A stretch of DNA of 64,000 nucleotides from an uncultured Parafilimonas sp. GTDB taxonomy: Bacteria > Bacteroidota > Bacteroidia > Chitinophagales > Chitinophagaceae. The stretch lies in the NCBI GenBank assembly GCA_903882935.1, contig CAIRZB010000027.1, forward strand, positions 1 through 64,000, in the 5' to 3' direction. The notes under the pieces are model-generated. The model had not been told where the DNA came from. It did not search any database and worked only from the letters and a program-made list of their open reading frames with translations. Shown in pieces: positions 35,169 to 45,030 of the stretch (within the stretch, counting starts at the first letter, position 1; the number at the start of each line of letters is the position of its first letter). Made by a program: the position numbers and the translations under genes.

Positions 35169-36128
35169 ATGAAATACCTTCTGCTCTTGATGCTACTGCC
35201 TGTTGCTGCCTACGCACAGCAAACCGCCCCAGTAAAAGTGGATTTGGGTAGCAATAGCGTTAAAACAATCACAGTGCTGGAGCAGCCCGATTTTTTGGCC
35301 GCCGATGGTAACGAAGCCTGGGTAATTGATAATACAAAAAACCGCATACATAAACTGGAAGTTGCCAGCAATAAGCCTTTGGTAACGGTAAATATTGCAG
35401 GAGCTTGTGCCGCACCGGTAATTGCGTTTGATGCCGTTTGGGTGATGAGCTGTACAGAGAAAACACTGTATAAGTTAGATAAGAACACCGGTAAAATAAT
35501 CGGCAAAATAGTAACTGGTGTTGCAGACCCCAACGGCGAAATGGCTATTGCCGCCGGGGCTGGTTCTGTTTGGCTGCTTACCGATAGTGCAGGCATTTTA
35601 ACAAGGGTAAACCCAGCCAATAATACGGTACAGCAGGTTATTCAGGTAAGCCCAGGTTCGTACTGTGCTGGCTTTGGTTTTAATGCTGTTTGGGTAACCA
35701 ATTATACCTTAAACACCGTGCAAAAAATTGATATTAATAAAAACCGGGTAACAGCAACCATAAAGGTTGGCAAAAAACCGAGGTTTATTGCAGTTGGCGA
35801 ACAGGGTGTTTGGACGCTTAACCAAGGCGATGGCACCGTTACCAAAATTAACCCCGTTACAGGCAGCGTTGCAGCAACCATTGATGTAAAAGCGGTGGGC
35901 GGCGGGGGTGATATTGCCGCTGGCGCAGGCGGGGTTTGGGTGGTTTCTACCAATAACCAATGGCCGCTACAGCGGATAGACCCTGTAACAGCTACCATTA
36001 AAACAGTTTACACGCTGCAGCCACAGCAAGGCCAACCATTTAAGGTTGATGGAGCCGTGCGCACCTCAAAAAACTATATTTGGGTAAGTAACCTTTACCG
36101 TAAAACGGTTTGGGTGCTAAAAAACTAA
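35169..36128 (+). CDS. secreted seven-bladed beta-propeller (YncE/YVTN-like) protein
   Basis: A 319-residue protein. I chose the ATG at 35169 because it opens a signal peptide (MKYLLLLMLLPVAAYAQ). Seven repeats with a VWV/AWV strand start are visible (for example DAVWVMSC, GSVWLLTD, NAVWVTNY, QGVWTLNQ, GGVWVVST), each followed by an I/L-N/D-P-x-T-G turn, which fits a seven-bladed propeller. Propellers of this class often bind ligands or act as lyases of the Vgb type; no catalytic residue can be named. It is followed after 25 bases by the GH43-like gene and probably belongs to the same glycan operon. Confidence 0.83.
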   Translation: MKYLLLLMLLPVAAYAQQTAPVKVDLGSNSVKTITVLEQPDFLAADGNEAWVIDNTKNRIHKLEVASNKPLVTVNIAGACAAPVIAFDAVWVMSCTEKTLYKLDKNTGKIIGKIVTGVADPNGEMAIAAGAGSVWLLTDSAGILTRVNPANNTVQQVIQVSPGSYCAGFGFNAVWVTNYTLNTVQKIDINKNRVTATIKVGKKPRFIAVGEQGVWTLNQGDGTVTKINPVTGSVAATIDVKAVGGGGDIAAGAGGVWVVSTNNQWPLQRIDPVTATIKTVYTLQPQQGQPFKVDGAVRTSKNYIWVSNLYRKTVWVLKN

Positions 36129-36153
36129 CAATACTTAACACTATTAAAGCAAC

Positions 36154-37095
36154 ATGAAAAAACACCTGTTTACCAGCTTATTCGTAATACTACTTGCACC
36201 AAAATTAGCTATTGCCCAAAAGGCCGAAAACGTTTTCATGTTCTCATACTTTAACAACAATGGGGAAGACGGGTTGCATTTGGCTTACAGCCACGATGGG
36301 CTACACTGGCTGGCACTAAAACACGACAGCAGTTTTGTTACTCCCACTGTAAGTAATGATAAACTGATGCGCGACCCTTGCATCATCCGTGGTGCCGACG
36401 GACTCTTCCACATGGTGTGGACGGTTAGCTGGAACGAGAGGGGCATTGGCCATGCCAGTTCGCCAGACTTGGTGCATTGGAGCGTGCAACAGTATATACC
36501 GGTTATGCAGCAGGAGCCAACTGCCTTAAACTGCTGGGCCCCTGAAATTATTTACAGTACCCAGGCAAAAGCGTATATGATTTATTGGGCCACCACCATA
36601 CCGGGGCGTTTTGCCAATACAGATACCCTTGGCGATGAAAAATACAACCACCGTATTTATTACACCCTTACCAAGGACTTTAAAACATTTACCACCGGAA
36701 AATTGCTATACGACAAAGGTTTTAACGTGATTGATGCTACCATACAGCCCAACGGCCAAGGGTATGTGATGTTTTTGAAAGATGAAACGTTAAAACCAGT
36801 TGCGCAGAAAAACCTGCGCACTGCCACCAGCAGCACTTTAACCGGTGGGTACAGTAAACCTTCGGCACCTATTACAGGCAATTACTGGGCAGAAGGGCCA
36901 ACGGCTATTAAAATAAAAAATACCTGGATTGTTTATTTTGATAAATATGCACAAGAAAAATACGGTGCAGTAAGCTCAACAGACTTAAAAACGTGGAAAG
37001 ATATTTCTAACCAAATCAATCTCCCCAAAGGCCTTAGGCACGGTACAGTGTTTGCTATTACCCAAAGTGAATTTGATAAATGGTTTGGCAAATAG
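36154..37095 (+). CDS. secreted GH43-like glycoside hydrolase
   Basis: A 313-residue five-bladed beta-propeller enzyme with a signal peptide (LFVILLAPKLAIAQ). The GH43/62-type elements are MRDPCII (blade motif around the general base region), CWAPEI (the conserved PE), and NVIDATI. GH43 enzymes usually release arabinose, xylose or galactose from side chains. Lack of clear subfamily markers prevents naming the linkage. It precedes two alpha-galactosidase genes on the same strand, so the cluster probably processes a galactose-containing glycan in the periplasm (inference). Confidence 0.85.
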   Translation: MKKHLFTSLFVILLAPKLAIAQKAENVFMFSYFNNNGEDGLHLAYSHDGLHWLALKHDSSFVTPTVSNDKLMRDPCIIRGADGLFHMVWTVSWNERGIGHASSPDLVHWSVQQYIPVMQQEPTALNCWAPEIIYSTQAKAYMIYWATTIPGRFANTDTLGDEKYNHRIYYTLTKDFKTFTTGKLLYDKGFNVIDATIQPNGQGYVMFLKDETLKPVAQKNLRTATSSTLTGGYSKPSAPITGNYWAEGPTAIKIKNTWIVYFDKYAQEKYGAVSSTDLKTWKDISNQINLPKGLRHGTVFAITQSEFDKWFGK

Positions 37096-37284
37096 GCAGT
37101 CAAAAAAAATAGCAGCGGCAAAAACAGAAGGCGCTACCAAGCAGCTAGCGATTAGAAAACCAATAACTTTTAAGCGCTACAAGGTTTTGGCGGAAAACAA
37201 AACGCGGCACAAAAACCTTATTTTTGGCAAACCCAGTAGGGTGTGCAAACGATTTTGCTATCGCACCTTAAAAAAAGTCGCCAC

Positions 37285-39393
37285 ATGAAAAGAATTGCAT
37301 TTTTGCTGCCAGTTATTTTTTTAATGACAATCGCCAACGCCCAGCCATTCGCCAAATGGACCACCCAAACACTAACCTTAAACAACGGAATGGCTGAAAG
37401 GGTAATAACACTGCCCACAAGCAGCGGGCAATTCACCACCACATCGTACAAGCCTATAAAAGGCGCTTTTAATTATTTCGACACAGCCAGTACCGATTTT
37501 CAGTTTGAGGTAAACGGCCAAGTATATTCCGGTCTGGGCAACTGGGCATTAAAAGGTGTTGATAAATGTACAGATGCAACCGGTGGCGACGGGGCAACAG
37601 TAACCCTTACCAGTGCCGACGGAAAAGCAGAAGTAGCCATACAGTTTTTATTATACCCCAACTTGCCGGTTATACGCAAAAGCCTAGCTATAAAAAACCT
37701 TACGAGAGAAACAATTCAACTGGAGTCAGTAGACGTGGAAAAATTTGACATAACACAATACTGGGCGGCCACCTTTAGCTGGGTATGCCACGATTACGGC
37801 AGGCGGCGCTCGATAGGCCCTTACGACGGCAACCTGCAAGATGCCTTGGTTACTATCCACAACAGCGACTGGCAACAGGGCATCGTTATTGGCAATGAGG
37901 CCTCGGGTGTAATAAAGCATACCTCCGCATTTTGGCAAGGGCTTACGATATGTAGCGGGCTAACGCATAAGGATGCGGCCTTCCCTTTTAGAAAATACAT
38001 CGCACCAGGCGAAACATTTACCACGCCGCAAGTATTCACTATGGTGTACAACAACCATAAAGACCCCGATGAAATGCTCAACACGGCCGTACCCGCTTTT
38101 GTGAACAAGCATTTGGGTACGCGCCTATCCGTTTTGCAGCAAAAACCAACGTTTGTTTACAATACTTGGAAGCCTTTTGAAACAAACATCAACGAAAAAA
38201 TAGTGATGGATTTGGCGAAAGCCGCCGCCGCTGCTGGCATGAAGGAATTTGTAATTGACGACGGCTGGCAGGAAAACTACGGCGACTGGGTGATTGACAA
38301 AAAGAAATTCCCCAACGGGCTAAAACCTGTGTTTGACTATATAAAATCGTTGGGCATGAAGCCGGGGCTATGGGTAAGTATTGGCAGTGCCGCCACTACC
38401 AGCTATGTGTATAAACAGCACCCCGAATGGTTTATAAAAGACAAAGACAGCAAAGCCTCTTCTATTCAATGGGTAGGCGATACCACCAAATTAACGGCCT
38501 GCTTTTCAACCGGCTGGTACGGGTATATTAAAGATGTTTTGATGAAATTATCGCTGGAGTACGGTCTGGAATATATGAAACTTGACTTTGCAGTGGTAAC
38601 CAGCCCTTACCGATACAACAGGGAGATATCGGGTTGTTATGCGACAGACCACCCTGGGCATAGGGACCATAACGAATCACTGTACGCCAACTACGAGCAG
38701 GTATGGAAATTGTTTGACGAGCTGCATGCCGCCAAGCCCGATGTTTTTATTGACTGCACATTTGAAGCCATGGGTGGCTTACAGTTAATTGATTATGCCA
38801 TGTTGAAGCACGCGGAAGGCAACTGGCTCTCAAACTTTACCAGCACTGGCTCTAAAGTTGACCTGCGCATCCGTAACATGGCTTGGTGGCGCAGCCCCGC
38901 CATACCTGCCACGGCATTGGTGATTGGCAATCCTGAAATGCAAGACAGCGGCTGGGCCATGCACATTAAAAGCCTTGTCGGGGCACTACCCATAATGTTG
39001 GGCGACCCCCGGAAATTAACCCAGGCCGACTTGGCTATATACCATGGTTATGCCACTTGGATTCAGCAGATGGAAGCACGATATGGCATAATGGCCTACC
39101 GGCAGGACTTGCCCGGTTTTGGCGAACCTATGGAAGGCATGTGGGACGGTTTTGCACGAATTAATGCCGATACAAAAAAAGGCGGTATCATCGGGGTATT
39201 TAGGCAAGGCGCCATCGAGGGGAAACACTTGGTTACCATCAGCGGCCTTGATGCCGCCACAATTTACTTGGTAAAACAAATGAACGGTAAAGTGATAACC
39301 ACACAAACAGGCAGCTACTTAAGCACCAAAGGTTTTACCGTTGCTTTAGGCCAATTTTACGACGGCGAATTGTTTGAAGTGGCAGGGCTATAA
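37285..39393 (+). CDS. secreted alpha-galactosidase, GH36-like (copy 1)
   Basis: A 702-residue protein. I chose the ATG at 37285, which opens a signal peptide ending IANA-QPFAKW. An N-terminal beta-supersandwich (to about residue 285) precedes a TIM barrel with EFVIDDGWQ (beta-2 strand motif of GH36/raffinose synthase types), KLDF carrying the likely nucleophile Asp434, and FIDCTFEAMGG near the acid/base position. It should release terminal alpha-galactose. A paralogue of the same length follows 271 bases downstream. The GH family boundary (GH36 versus related clan-D groups) needs a profile search. Confidence 0.87.
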   Translation: MKRIAFLLPVIFLMTIANAQPFAKWTTQTLTLNNGMAERVITLPTSSGQFTTTSYKPIKGAFNYFDTASTDFQFEVNGQVYSGLGNWALKGVDKCTDATGGDGATVTLTSADGKAEVAIQFLLYPNLPVIRKSLAIKNLTRETIQLESVDVEKFDITQYWAATFSWVCHDYGRRRSIGPYDGNLQDALVTIHNSDWQQGIVIGNEASGVIKHTSAFWQGLTICSGLTHKDAAFPFRKYIAPGETFTTPQVFTMVYNNHKDPDEMLNTAVPAFVNKHLGTRLSVLQQKPTFVYNTWKPFETNINEKIVMDLAKAAAAAGMKEFVIDDGWQENYGDWVIDKKKFPNGLKPVFDYIKSLGMKPGLWVSIGSAATTSYVYKQHPEWFIKDKDSKASSIQWVGDTTKLTACFSTGWYGYIKDVLMKLSLEYGLEYMKLDFAVVTSPYRYNREISGCYATDHPGHRDHNESLYANYEQVWKLFDELHAAKPDVFIDCTFEAMGGLQLIDYAMLKHAEGNWLSNFTSTGSKVDLRIRNMAWWRSPAIPATALVIGNPEMQDSGWAMHIKSLVGALPIMLGDPRKLTQADLAIYHGYATWIQQMEARYGIMAYRQDLPGFGEPMEGMWDGFARINADTKKGGIIGVFRQGAIEGKHLVTISGLDAATIYLVKQMNGKVITTQTGSYLSTKGFTVALGQFYDGELFEVAGL

Positions 39394-39664
39394 CATGCCA
39401 AAAAAAATAGGTTAGTGTTAGTGGTTGGGAACTTTTTTTTGCTAACTGCTTGAGATTATTTTCTCTATAATAAATACCGGTTTATACCCCTTAAAGCGGA
39501 CCTTAAACATTTTTGCGGTTTTGGCAGGCAAAGGCGTTAAACTAGGTAGTTAATAGTATTCCTTGGCATAGTTGGTACTATAGTATATCTGTCGCTATTG
39601 ATATTAAAGCTTTTACTTATTTATATTGCAGCTTATTGTTAACTGTTAATCACAGTATTGTAGC

Positions 39665-41773
39665 ATGAAGAAATTATTTCCATTAGCTTTTTCGGTATTC
39701 ATCGTTGCTGTCGCCACCGCGCAACCTTTTGCCAAATGGACAAGCGAAACATTAACCTTAAGCAATGGCCTTGTGGAAAGGGTAATAACGCTACCTGTGG
39801 GCAACGGGCATTTCAATACCACATCATACAAGCCGGTGCAAGGGTTTTTCAATTATTTTGACACCGCCAGTACCGATTTTCAGTTTGAGGTAAACGGCCA
39901 AGTGTACGGCGGCTCGGGCGACTGGGCCTTGAAAAACGTAGACAAATGCACCGACGCCACCGGTGGGGATGGCGCCACGGTAACCCTAACAAGTGCCGAC
40001 AGCAAGGTGGCTGTAGCCATACAGTTTTTATTGTACCCCAACCAACCCGCGATACGCAAAAGCCTATCCATAAAAAACCTCACGGGCGAAACATTACAAC
40101 TGGAGTCCGTTGACGTGGAGAAATTTGACATCACCCCCTACTGGGCACCCACCTTTAGCTGGGTATGCCACGATTACGGCCGGCGGCGGTCCATCGGCCC
40201 CTACGACGGCAATATGCAGGATGCGTTGGTTACGGTACACAATGCCGATTGGCAGCAAGGCATCGTTATCGGCAACGAGGCGGCAGGCGTTATTAAGCAC
40301 ACCTCCGCTTTTTGGCAGGGCCTAAACATTTGCAGCGGGCTAACCCATAAGGATGCCGCTTACCCCTTTAGAAAATACATCGCCCCCGGCGAAACATTTA
40401 ACACCCCGCAGGTATTTACCATGGTGTACAATAACCATAAAGACCCTGATGAAGTACTTAACGCCCTTGTGCCTGCTTTTGTAAACAAGCATTTGGGCAC
40501 CCGCCTTTCCGTATTGCAACAAAAACCCACCTTCGTGTACAATACTTGGGAGCCTTTTGAACACAACATTAATGAAAAGCTGGTGATGGAGCTGGCCAAA
40601 GCCGCCGCTGCGGCCGGCATGAAGGAGTTTGTGATTGACGACGGATGGCAGGAAAACAACGGCGACTGGGAGATTAACAAGAAGAAATTCCCCAATGGGC
40701 TGAAGCCTGTATTTGACTACATAAAATCGCTGGGCATGAAGCCCGGCCTTTGGATAAGCGTAGGCAGTGCCACCACCGGCTGCAAAGTGTTTAAACAACA
40801 CCCCGAATGGTTTGTGCTGGATGAGAAAGGAAAAACAACCTTCCTGCACTGGCCCGGCGAAACGGATGAAGTAACCGCCTGCTTCTCCACCGGTTGGTAC
40901 GGGTATATGAAAGGTATTTTGATGAAGTTGGCACTGGAATACGGCCTTGAATACATGAAGCTTGATTTTACCGTGGTTACCAGCCCCTACCGTTTCGGCA
41001 GTAATATCTCTGGCTGTTACGCCACAGACCACCCCGGCCATAAGGACCACAATGAATCGCTGTACACCAATTACGAACAGGTTTGGAGGCTGTTTGACGA
41101 GCTGCATGCCGCCAAGCCCGACCTGTTTATTGACTGCACCTTCGAGGCCATGGGCGGCCTGCAATTGATTGATTATGCGATGCTTAAACATGCCGAGGGC
41201 AACTGGCTCTCAAACTTCAATGGCCCCGGCCCAAAAGTTGATTTGCGGGTACGCAACATGGCTTGGTGGCGCAGCCCCGCCATACCCAGCACAGCATTGG
41301 TTATCGGCAACCCCGAAATGCAGGATACCGGCTGGCTGCTGCATGCCAAAAGCCTGGCAGGCACTTTGCCTATTATGCTGGGCGACCCCCGTAAATTATC
41401 CGGCGCAGATTTGGTGGCTTACAGAGGCTTCGCCAACTGGATGCAGCAAATGGAAGCGCGTTATGGCATAATGGCCTACCGGCAGGACTTACCCGGCTTT
41501 GGCGAACCCATGGAAGGCATGTGGGACGGATTTCAACGTATCAATACCGATACAAAAAAAGGCGGCCTCATCGGCGTGTTCCGGCAGGGGGCCGTTGAGG
41601 GCAAACGGCTGGTTACTATACGAGGCCTAGATGCTGCAACAGCCTACATCGTAAAAACGATGGACGGTAAAATAATCGCCGCAAAAACCGGATACGAGTT
41701 AAGCACTAAGGGATTTTCTGTTACCTTAGGCCAACTATACGACGGCGAGTTGTTTGAAGTGCGGGCAGAATAG
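39665..41773 (+). CDS. secreted alpha-galactosidase, GH36-like (copy 2)
   Basis: A 702-residue tandem paralogue of the gene at 37285, with the same signal peptide type (ATAQPFAKW), EFVIDDGWQ, KLDF and FIDCTFEAMGG motifs. By eye most positions are identical across the whole length, with no large gaps. The clearest difference is a cluster in the barrel at about residues 370-405, where copy 1 reads TSYVYKQHP and copy 2 GCKVFKQHP, followed by a fully diverged stretch before TACFSTGWYGY. This suggests altered substrate range after duplication (inference). The 271-base gap before it contains no second gene. Confidence 0.87.
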   Translation: MKKLFPLAFSVFIVAVATAQPFAKWTSETLTLSNGLVERVITLPVGNGHFNTTSYKPVQGFFNYFDTASTDFQFEVNGQVYGGSGDWALKNVDKCTDATGGDGATVTLTSADSKVAVAIQFLLYPNQPAIRKSLSIKNLTGETLQLESVDVEKFDITPYWAPTFSWVCHDYGRRRSIGPYDGNMQDALVTVHNADWQQGIVIGNEAAGVIKHTSAFWQGLNICSGLTHKDAAYPFRKYIAPGETFNTPQVFTMVYNNHKDPDEVLNALVPAFVNKHLGTRLSVLQQKPTFVYNTWEPFEHNINEKLVMELAKAAAAAGMKEFVIDDGWQENNGDWEINKKKFPNGLKPVFDYIKSLGMKPGLWISVGSATTGCKVFKQHPEWFVLDEKGKTTFLHWPGETDEVTACFSTGWYGYMKGILMKLALEYGLEYMKLDFTVVTSPYRFGSNISGCYATDHPGHKDHNESLYTNYEQVWRLFDELHAAKPDLFIDCTFEAMGGLQLIDYAMLKHAEGNWLSNFNGPGPKVDLRVRNMAWWRSPAIPSTALVIGNPEMQDTGWLLHAKSLAGTLPIMLGDPRKLSGADLVAYRGFANWMQQMEARYGIMAYRQDLPGFGEPMEGMWDGFQRINTDTKKGGLIGVFRQGAVEGKRLVTIRGLDAATAYIVKTMDGKIIAAKTGYELSTKGFSVTLGQLYDGELFEVRAE

Positions 41774-41837
41774 TGAGTAAAAACAACGCGCAAATGGCTT
41801 TGGTAGCGGGCTGTGGTATGCTTGGCATCGCCGGTTG

Positions 41838-41854
41838 CCCAAGGACTCCTTGGG
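41838..41854. repeat. 17-base palindrome CCCAAGGA-C-TCCTTGGG
   Basis: A perfect 8-bp inverted repeat with a single-base centre lies 64 bases after the copy-2 galactosidase stop codon. No T-run follows, so it is not a standard terminator. It could be part of a dispersed intergenic repeat. Confidence 0.6.
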
Positions 41855-41919
41855 AGTGTCACACCATTCAAAGTTTGGGGCTATAGGGAGCATGGAGGGA
41901 TGTGAGGCTTTTGAAACAT

Positions 41920-41979
41920 GCAGTCAGACGGGGACCGTCAGACTGCGACAATCCGGTCTGACGGTCTCCGTCTGACCGG
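41920..41979. repeat. pair of tandem imperfect hairpins with GTCnGACGG cores
   Basis: Two dyads sit back to back: 41920-41931/41935-41946 and 41953-41964/41968-41979, each with 12-base arms differing at a single central position and a 3-base spacer. They share the core GTC(A/T)GACGG, so one may be a duplicate of the other. They lie between the galactosidase and the sugar isomerase and could end or attenuate transcription, or be a REP-like element. Confidence 0.7.
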
Positions 41980-42038
41980 AATGAAATAAGTATTGGCTGC
42001 ACCAATTACAAACACATTTGCCATATAAAAATACGCTT

Positions 42039-42857
42039 ATGAAACTGCTATTTTTTTGCCCCCGCTGGGGCCAAGAACATACCGACTGGGATAGTTTTTG
42101 CCAAAAGGTAAAACACGCTGGTTACGACGGCGTGGAAGTAAGCCTGCCTTACGACGAGCAGGAGAAAAACGATATTTTACAAAGCCTGCAACACCATGGC
42201 CTGCTGTTGATTGCACAGCATTGGGAAACCGTGGAAAAAGACTTTGCCACGCACTGCCAACAATTTGAACAGCGGCTGCGCAACCTTGCGTCTGCCAAAC
42301 CTTTATTCATTAACACCCAAACCGGTAAGGACTATTACCCCTTCGAAAAAAACGCGCAGCTGATTGCTTTAGCCGACGCGGTGGCAAAGGAAACCGGTGT
42401 TAAAGTGGTACACGAAACCCACCGGGGCAAGTTTAGTTTTGCAGCCCACGTGGCGCAGCAGTATTTTGAAAAAATTGAGGGCCTGCGCATTACATTAGAC
42501 ATCTCCCATTGGGTTAATACCGCCGAAACATTTTTGCACGACCAGCAAGAGGCGGTTGACCTTGCGATTTCGCGAACCGACCATATCCATTCCCGTGTGG
42601 GCTATACCGAAGGCCCGCAAATAACCGATCCCCGCGCACCTGAGTGGAAAGAAGCGTTGGATTTTCACCTGCAATGCTGGGATAAAGTGGTCGCGTTAAA
42701 ACAACAGCAAAATGCAGCAGTGTTAACCATTACCCCAGAATTTGGCGCACCACCTTACCTGCCGCTGTTTCCCTATACCATGCAGCCCCTTGTAAGCCAG
42801 TGGGATGTGAATGTGTTTATGATGAACCTACTAAAGGCACGTTACGTTGATTTGTGA
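42039..42857 (+). CDS. sugar phosphate isomerase/epimerase-type TIM-barrel protein
   Basis: A 272-residue xylose-isomerase-like TIM barrel. I chose the ATG at 42039 (MKLLFFCPRWGQ) over an upstream TTG. Features include GYDGVEVSLPYDE, KVVHETHRGKFSF (metal-binding Glu/His), RITLDISHWV and HSRVGYTEGPQ, then ITPEFGAPPY with a further metal-binding Glu. Members isomerise or epimerise keto-sugars or inositol derivatives. It follows the galactosidase genes on the same strand and probably handles a downstream sugar, but the two hairpins in between argue for separate control. Confidence 0.83.
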   Translation: MKLLFFCPRWGQEHTDWDSFCQKVKHAGYDGVEVSLPYDEQEKNDILQSLQHHGLLLIAQHWETVEKDFATHCQQFEQRLRNLASAKPLFINTQTGKDYYPFEKNAQLIALADAVAKETGVKVVHETHRGKFSFAAHVAQQYFEKIEGLRITLDISHWVNTAETFLHDQQEAVDLAISRTDHIHSRVGYTEGPQITDPRAPEWKEALDFHLQCWDKVVALKQQQNAAVLTITPEFGAPPYLPLFPYTMQPLVSQWDVNVFMMNLLKARYVDL

Positions 42858-42950
42858 CTATTAAAAGCGGGTTGATGCCATGCTGGCAGGGGTTTAAGGC
42901 TTTGGGCTTATTCGGCATAGAATATGCGTTGCAATAACAAACGAAGTTAT

Positions 42951-43268
42951 ATGGAAGGCCAAAAAAAAGAAACATTGCAAGATATTCTGCAAGGTGAAAA
43001 GCCGGTTTTGGTAGATTTTTCTGCGGAATGGTGCGGCCCCTGTAAAATGATGCCACCCATTTTAAAGCAATTGCATGATAATATGGGCGGAAGTGTGCGA
43101 ATTTTAAAGATTGACATTGATAAGAACCCTGCCTTGGCATCAGCCTATAACGTGCAAAGTGTGCCAACGTTGGCGTTGTTTAAGCAGGGCAATCTTTTGT
43201 GGCGGCAATCGGGTGTTATGCAGGCAAAACAATTGGAACAAGTAATAAAAAGCAAGGTTACACTATAA
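42951..43268 (+). CDS. thioredoxin
   Basis: A 105-residue thioredoxin. The active site is WCGPCKM (Cys28, Cys31), with the cis-proline in VPTLALF. It has no signal peptide, so it is cytoplasmic. I chose the ATG at 42951; an upstream in-frame start at 42924 adds residues not seen in thioredoxins. It converges with hemL over a shared bidirectional terminator. Confidence 0.93.
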   Translation: MEGQKKETLQDILQGEKPVLVDFSAEWCGPCKMMPPILKQLHDNMGGSVRILKIDIDKNPALASAYNVQSVPTLALFKQGNLLWRQSGVMQAKQLEQVIKSKVTL

Positions 43269-43301
43269 CCAAGTAGGGTTGTTTACAAGCTTCACGTATA
43301 A

Positions 43302-43340
43302 AAAAAGGGATGGAATCATTAAAAAATTCCATCCCTTTTT
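43302..43340. terminator. bidirectional intrinsic terminator between thioredoxin and hemL
   Basis: A perfect stem (GGGATGGAAT at 43307-43316 with 43326-43335) is flanked by an A-run on the left and a T-run on the right, giving a terminator in both directions. It lies between convergent thioredoxin and hemL stop codons and ends the heme operon. Confidence 0.9.
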
Positions 43341-43357
43341 ATGCTTATAGACTGCAT

Positions 43358-44650
43358 TTACAATATCTCCTTCAAACTCTCCTCCGTTGCTTTTATGGTT
43401 TCATCAAGGTCTTCTTTGGTTAAGGCGTTGTTTAAAAACCAGCTTTCAAAAGCCGATGGGGGCAAGTATATCCCGCGTTTTAGCATTGCGTGAAAATATT
43501 TTTTAAACAACTCGTTATTGGCTGCGGCGGCACTGGTAAAATCTGTAACTGGCTGTTTGCTAAAATGTATGCTGAGCATGGAGCCAAGGTGGTTGATTAC
43601 ATATGGCGTGCCGGATGCGGCCAACACTTTGTTAAGCCCTTCTTTCAGGTAGGCTGTTTTTTCGTCCAGCTCTTTCAGCAAGCCGGGTTGCTCCTTTAAA
43701 ATGGATAATAATGTGTACCCTGCTATCATGGCTATGGGGTTACCGCTTAAGGTACCCGCCTGGTAAACATTGCCCAACGGTGCCACCACCTGCATAATAT
43801 GTTTTTTGCCGCCAAACGCCCCAACCGGCATACCTGCGCCAATTACCTTGCCGTAGGTAACCAAGTCGGCTTCAATGCCTAATTTTTCCTGGGCACCGCC
43901 CAAGGCCAGCCTGAAGCCGTTCATTACTTCATCAAAAATAAAAATGATGCCTTCCGTGTCGCAAATCTTTCTAATCCCCTCCAAAAAGCCGGGTTTAGGT
44001 ACTATGCAACCCATGTTGCCAGCCACAGGCTCTACAATAATGGCTGCTACCTCACCCTTGTTTTCCTGTACCAGTTTTTCCACTGCTGCAAGGTCGTTAT
44101 AGGCGCAGGTTAGGGTATCGTTGGCTGTACCCGCTGTTACCCCCGGTACGGTTTGAATATTTAGCGTAGCCACGCCACTGCCGGCCTTTACCAAAAAGCT
44201 GTCGGCATGGCCGTGGTAGCAACCTTCAAATTTTATTATTTTGTTGCGGCCAGTGTAGCCCCTTGCTACCCGTATAGCACTCATGCAGGCTTCGGTGCCG
44301 CTGCTAACCATGCGTATCAGGTCAACGTTAGGGGCCATGCTTATAATAAGCTCGGCCATTTTAATCTCCAGCTCGGTAGGGGCGCCGTAGGATGTTGAAT
44401 ACACTGCTTGCTCCTGTATGGCTTTTACCACGGGTTCGTATGCGTGGCCCAGTATCATGGGCCCCCACGATGCTATGTAGTCAATATACTTGTTGCCGTC
44501 TGCGTCATATAAATAAGCGCCTTTGGCTTTTGAAATAAACAACGGCGTGCCCCCAACACTTTTAAAAGCCCTTACCGGGGAGTTTACCCCGCCGGGTATG
44601 GATTGCTGCGCACGTTCAAAAAGCTGCTGGCTTGTTGTGATTGGATTCAT
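43358..44650 (-). CDS. hemL: glutamate-1-semialdehyde 2,1-aminomutase
   Basis: A 430-residue PLP enzyme that turns glutamate-1-semialdehyde into 5-aminolevulinate in the C5 route of heme synthesis. The PLP lysine is in [20 protein letters not shown], with [12 protein letters not shown] at the N-terminus and GCYHGHAD nearby. I chose the ATG at 44650 (MNPITTSQ); the longer upstream start lacks family support. It is last in the minus-strand heme cluster, separated from hemB by the YciI and Uma2 genes. Confidence 0.96.
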   Translation of the reverse strand: MNPITTSQQLFERAQQSIPGGVNSPVRAFKSVGGTPLFISKAKGAYLYDADGNKYIDYIASWGPMILGHAYEPVVKAIQEQAVYSTSYGAPTELEIKMAELIISMAPNVDLIRMVSSGTEACMSAIRVARGYTGRNKIIKFEGCYHGHADSFLVKAGSGVATLNIQTVPGVTAGTANDTLTCAYNDLAAVEKLVQENKGEVAAIIVEPVAGNMGCIVPKPGFLEGIRKICDTEGIIFIFDEVMNGFRLALGGAQEKLGIEADLVTYGKVIGAGMPVGAFGGKKHIMQVVAPLGNVYQAGTLSGNPIAMIAGYTLLSILKEQPGLLKELDEKTAYLKEGLNKVLAASGTPYVINHLGSMLSIHFSKQPVTDFTSAAAANNELFKKYFHAMLKRGIYLPPSAFESWFLNNALTKEDLDETIKATEESLKEIL

Positions 44651-44722
44651 TATGGGAAATTGAGATAATTCTGATTTTGAGATTTGATTTCTGCACCAGC
44701 GAAGCAAATAACGAATTGCGTA

Positions 44723-45019
44723 CTATTGTTCGTCACCCACAAATTCATCGTAACCCTTATTTTTCTTGGTGGCTTTAAATTCGATAATTCTGTAGTCAGA
44801 GAGGCCATTGATGTTAAATGGGTCTTCGGCAATAATTTCCTCTATCCTTTTTCTGCTGGATGCTTTGGCAAAAATAAGCCCACCGTCGCGCGGCTCTTTT
44901 CTGCCCGAAGCCAGAAAATGCCCCGAGTGGTAATATTTTTCCAGGTAGGCAATATGTGGGGCCATGTGCGCGTCAATTTCTGCCGCAGGCACTTTGTAGG
45001 TTAATTCTATAATAAACAT
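44723..45019 (-). CDS. YciI-like (YCII-related) protein
   Basis: A 98-residue ferredoxin-fold protein of the YCII family, with the typical LEKYYHSGHFLASGRKEPRDGGLI block (core FLASG and P-GG-I) and DPF near residue 70. Members are of unclear function, sometimes linked to small-molecule dehalogenation. It sits 11 bases after the third Uma2 gene and 72 bases before hemL, inside the heme operon, suggesting cotranscription but not a known heme role. Confidence 0.87.
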   Translation of the reverse strand: MFIIELTYKVPAAEIDAHMAPHIAYLEKYYHSGHFLASGRKEPRDGGLIFAKASSRKRIEEIIAEDPFNINGLSDYRIIEFKATKKNKGYDEFVGDEQ

Positions 45020-45030
45020 GTTATTAAATT

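Noticed and set aside
37285-41773. Assembly duplication of one galactosidase gene
   Set aside because: The copies differ at many positions, have different upstream regions, and one stretch is fully diverged, so they are true paralogues.
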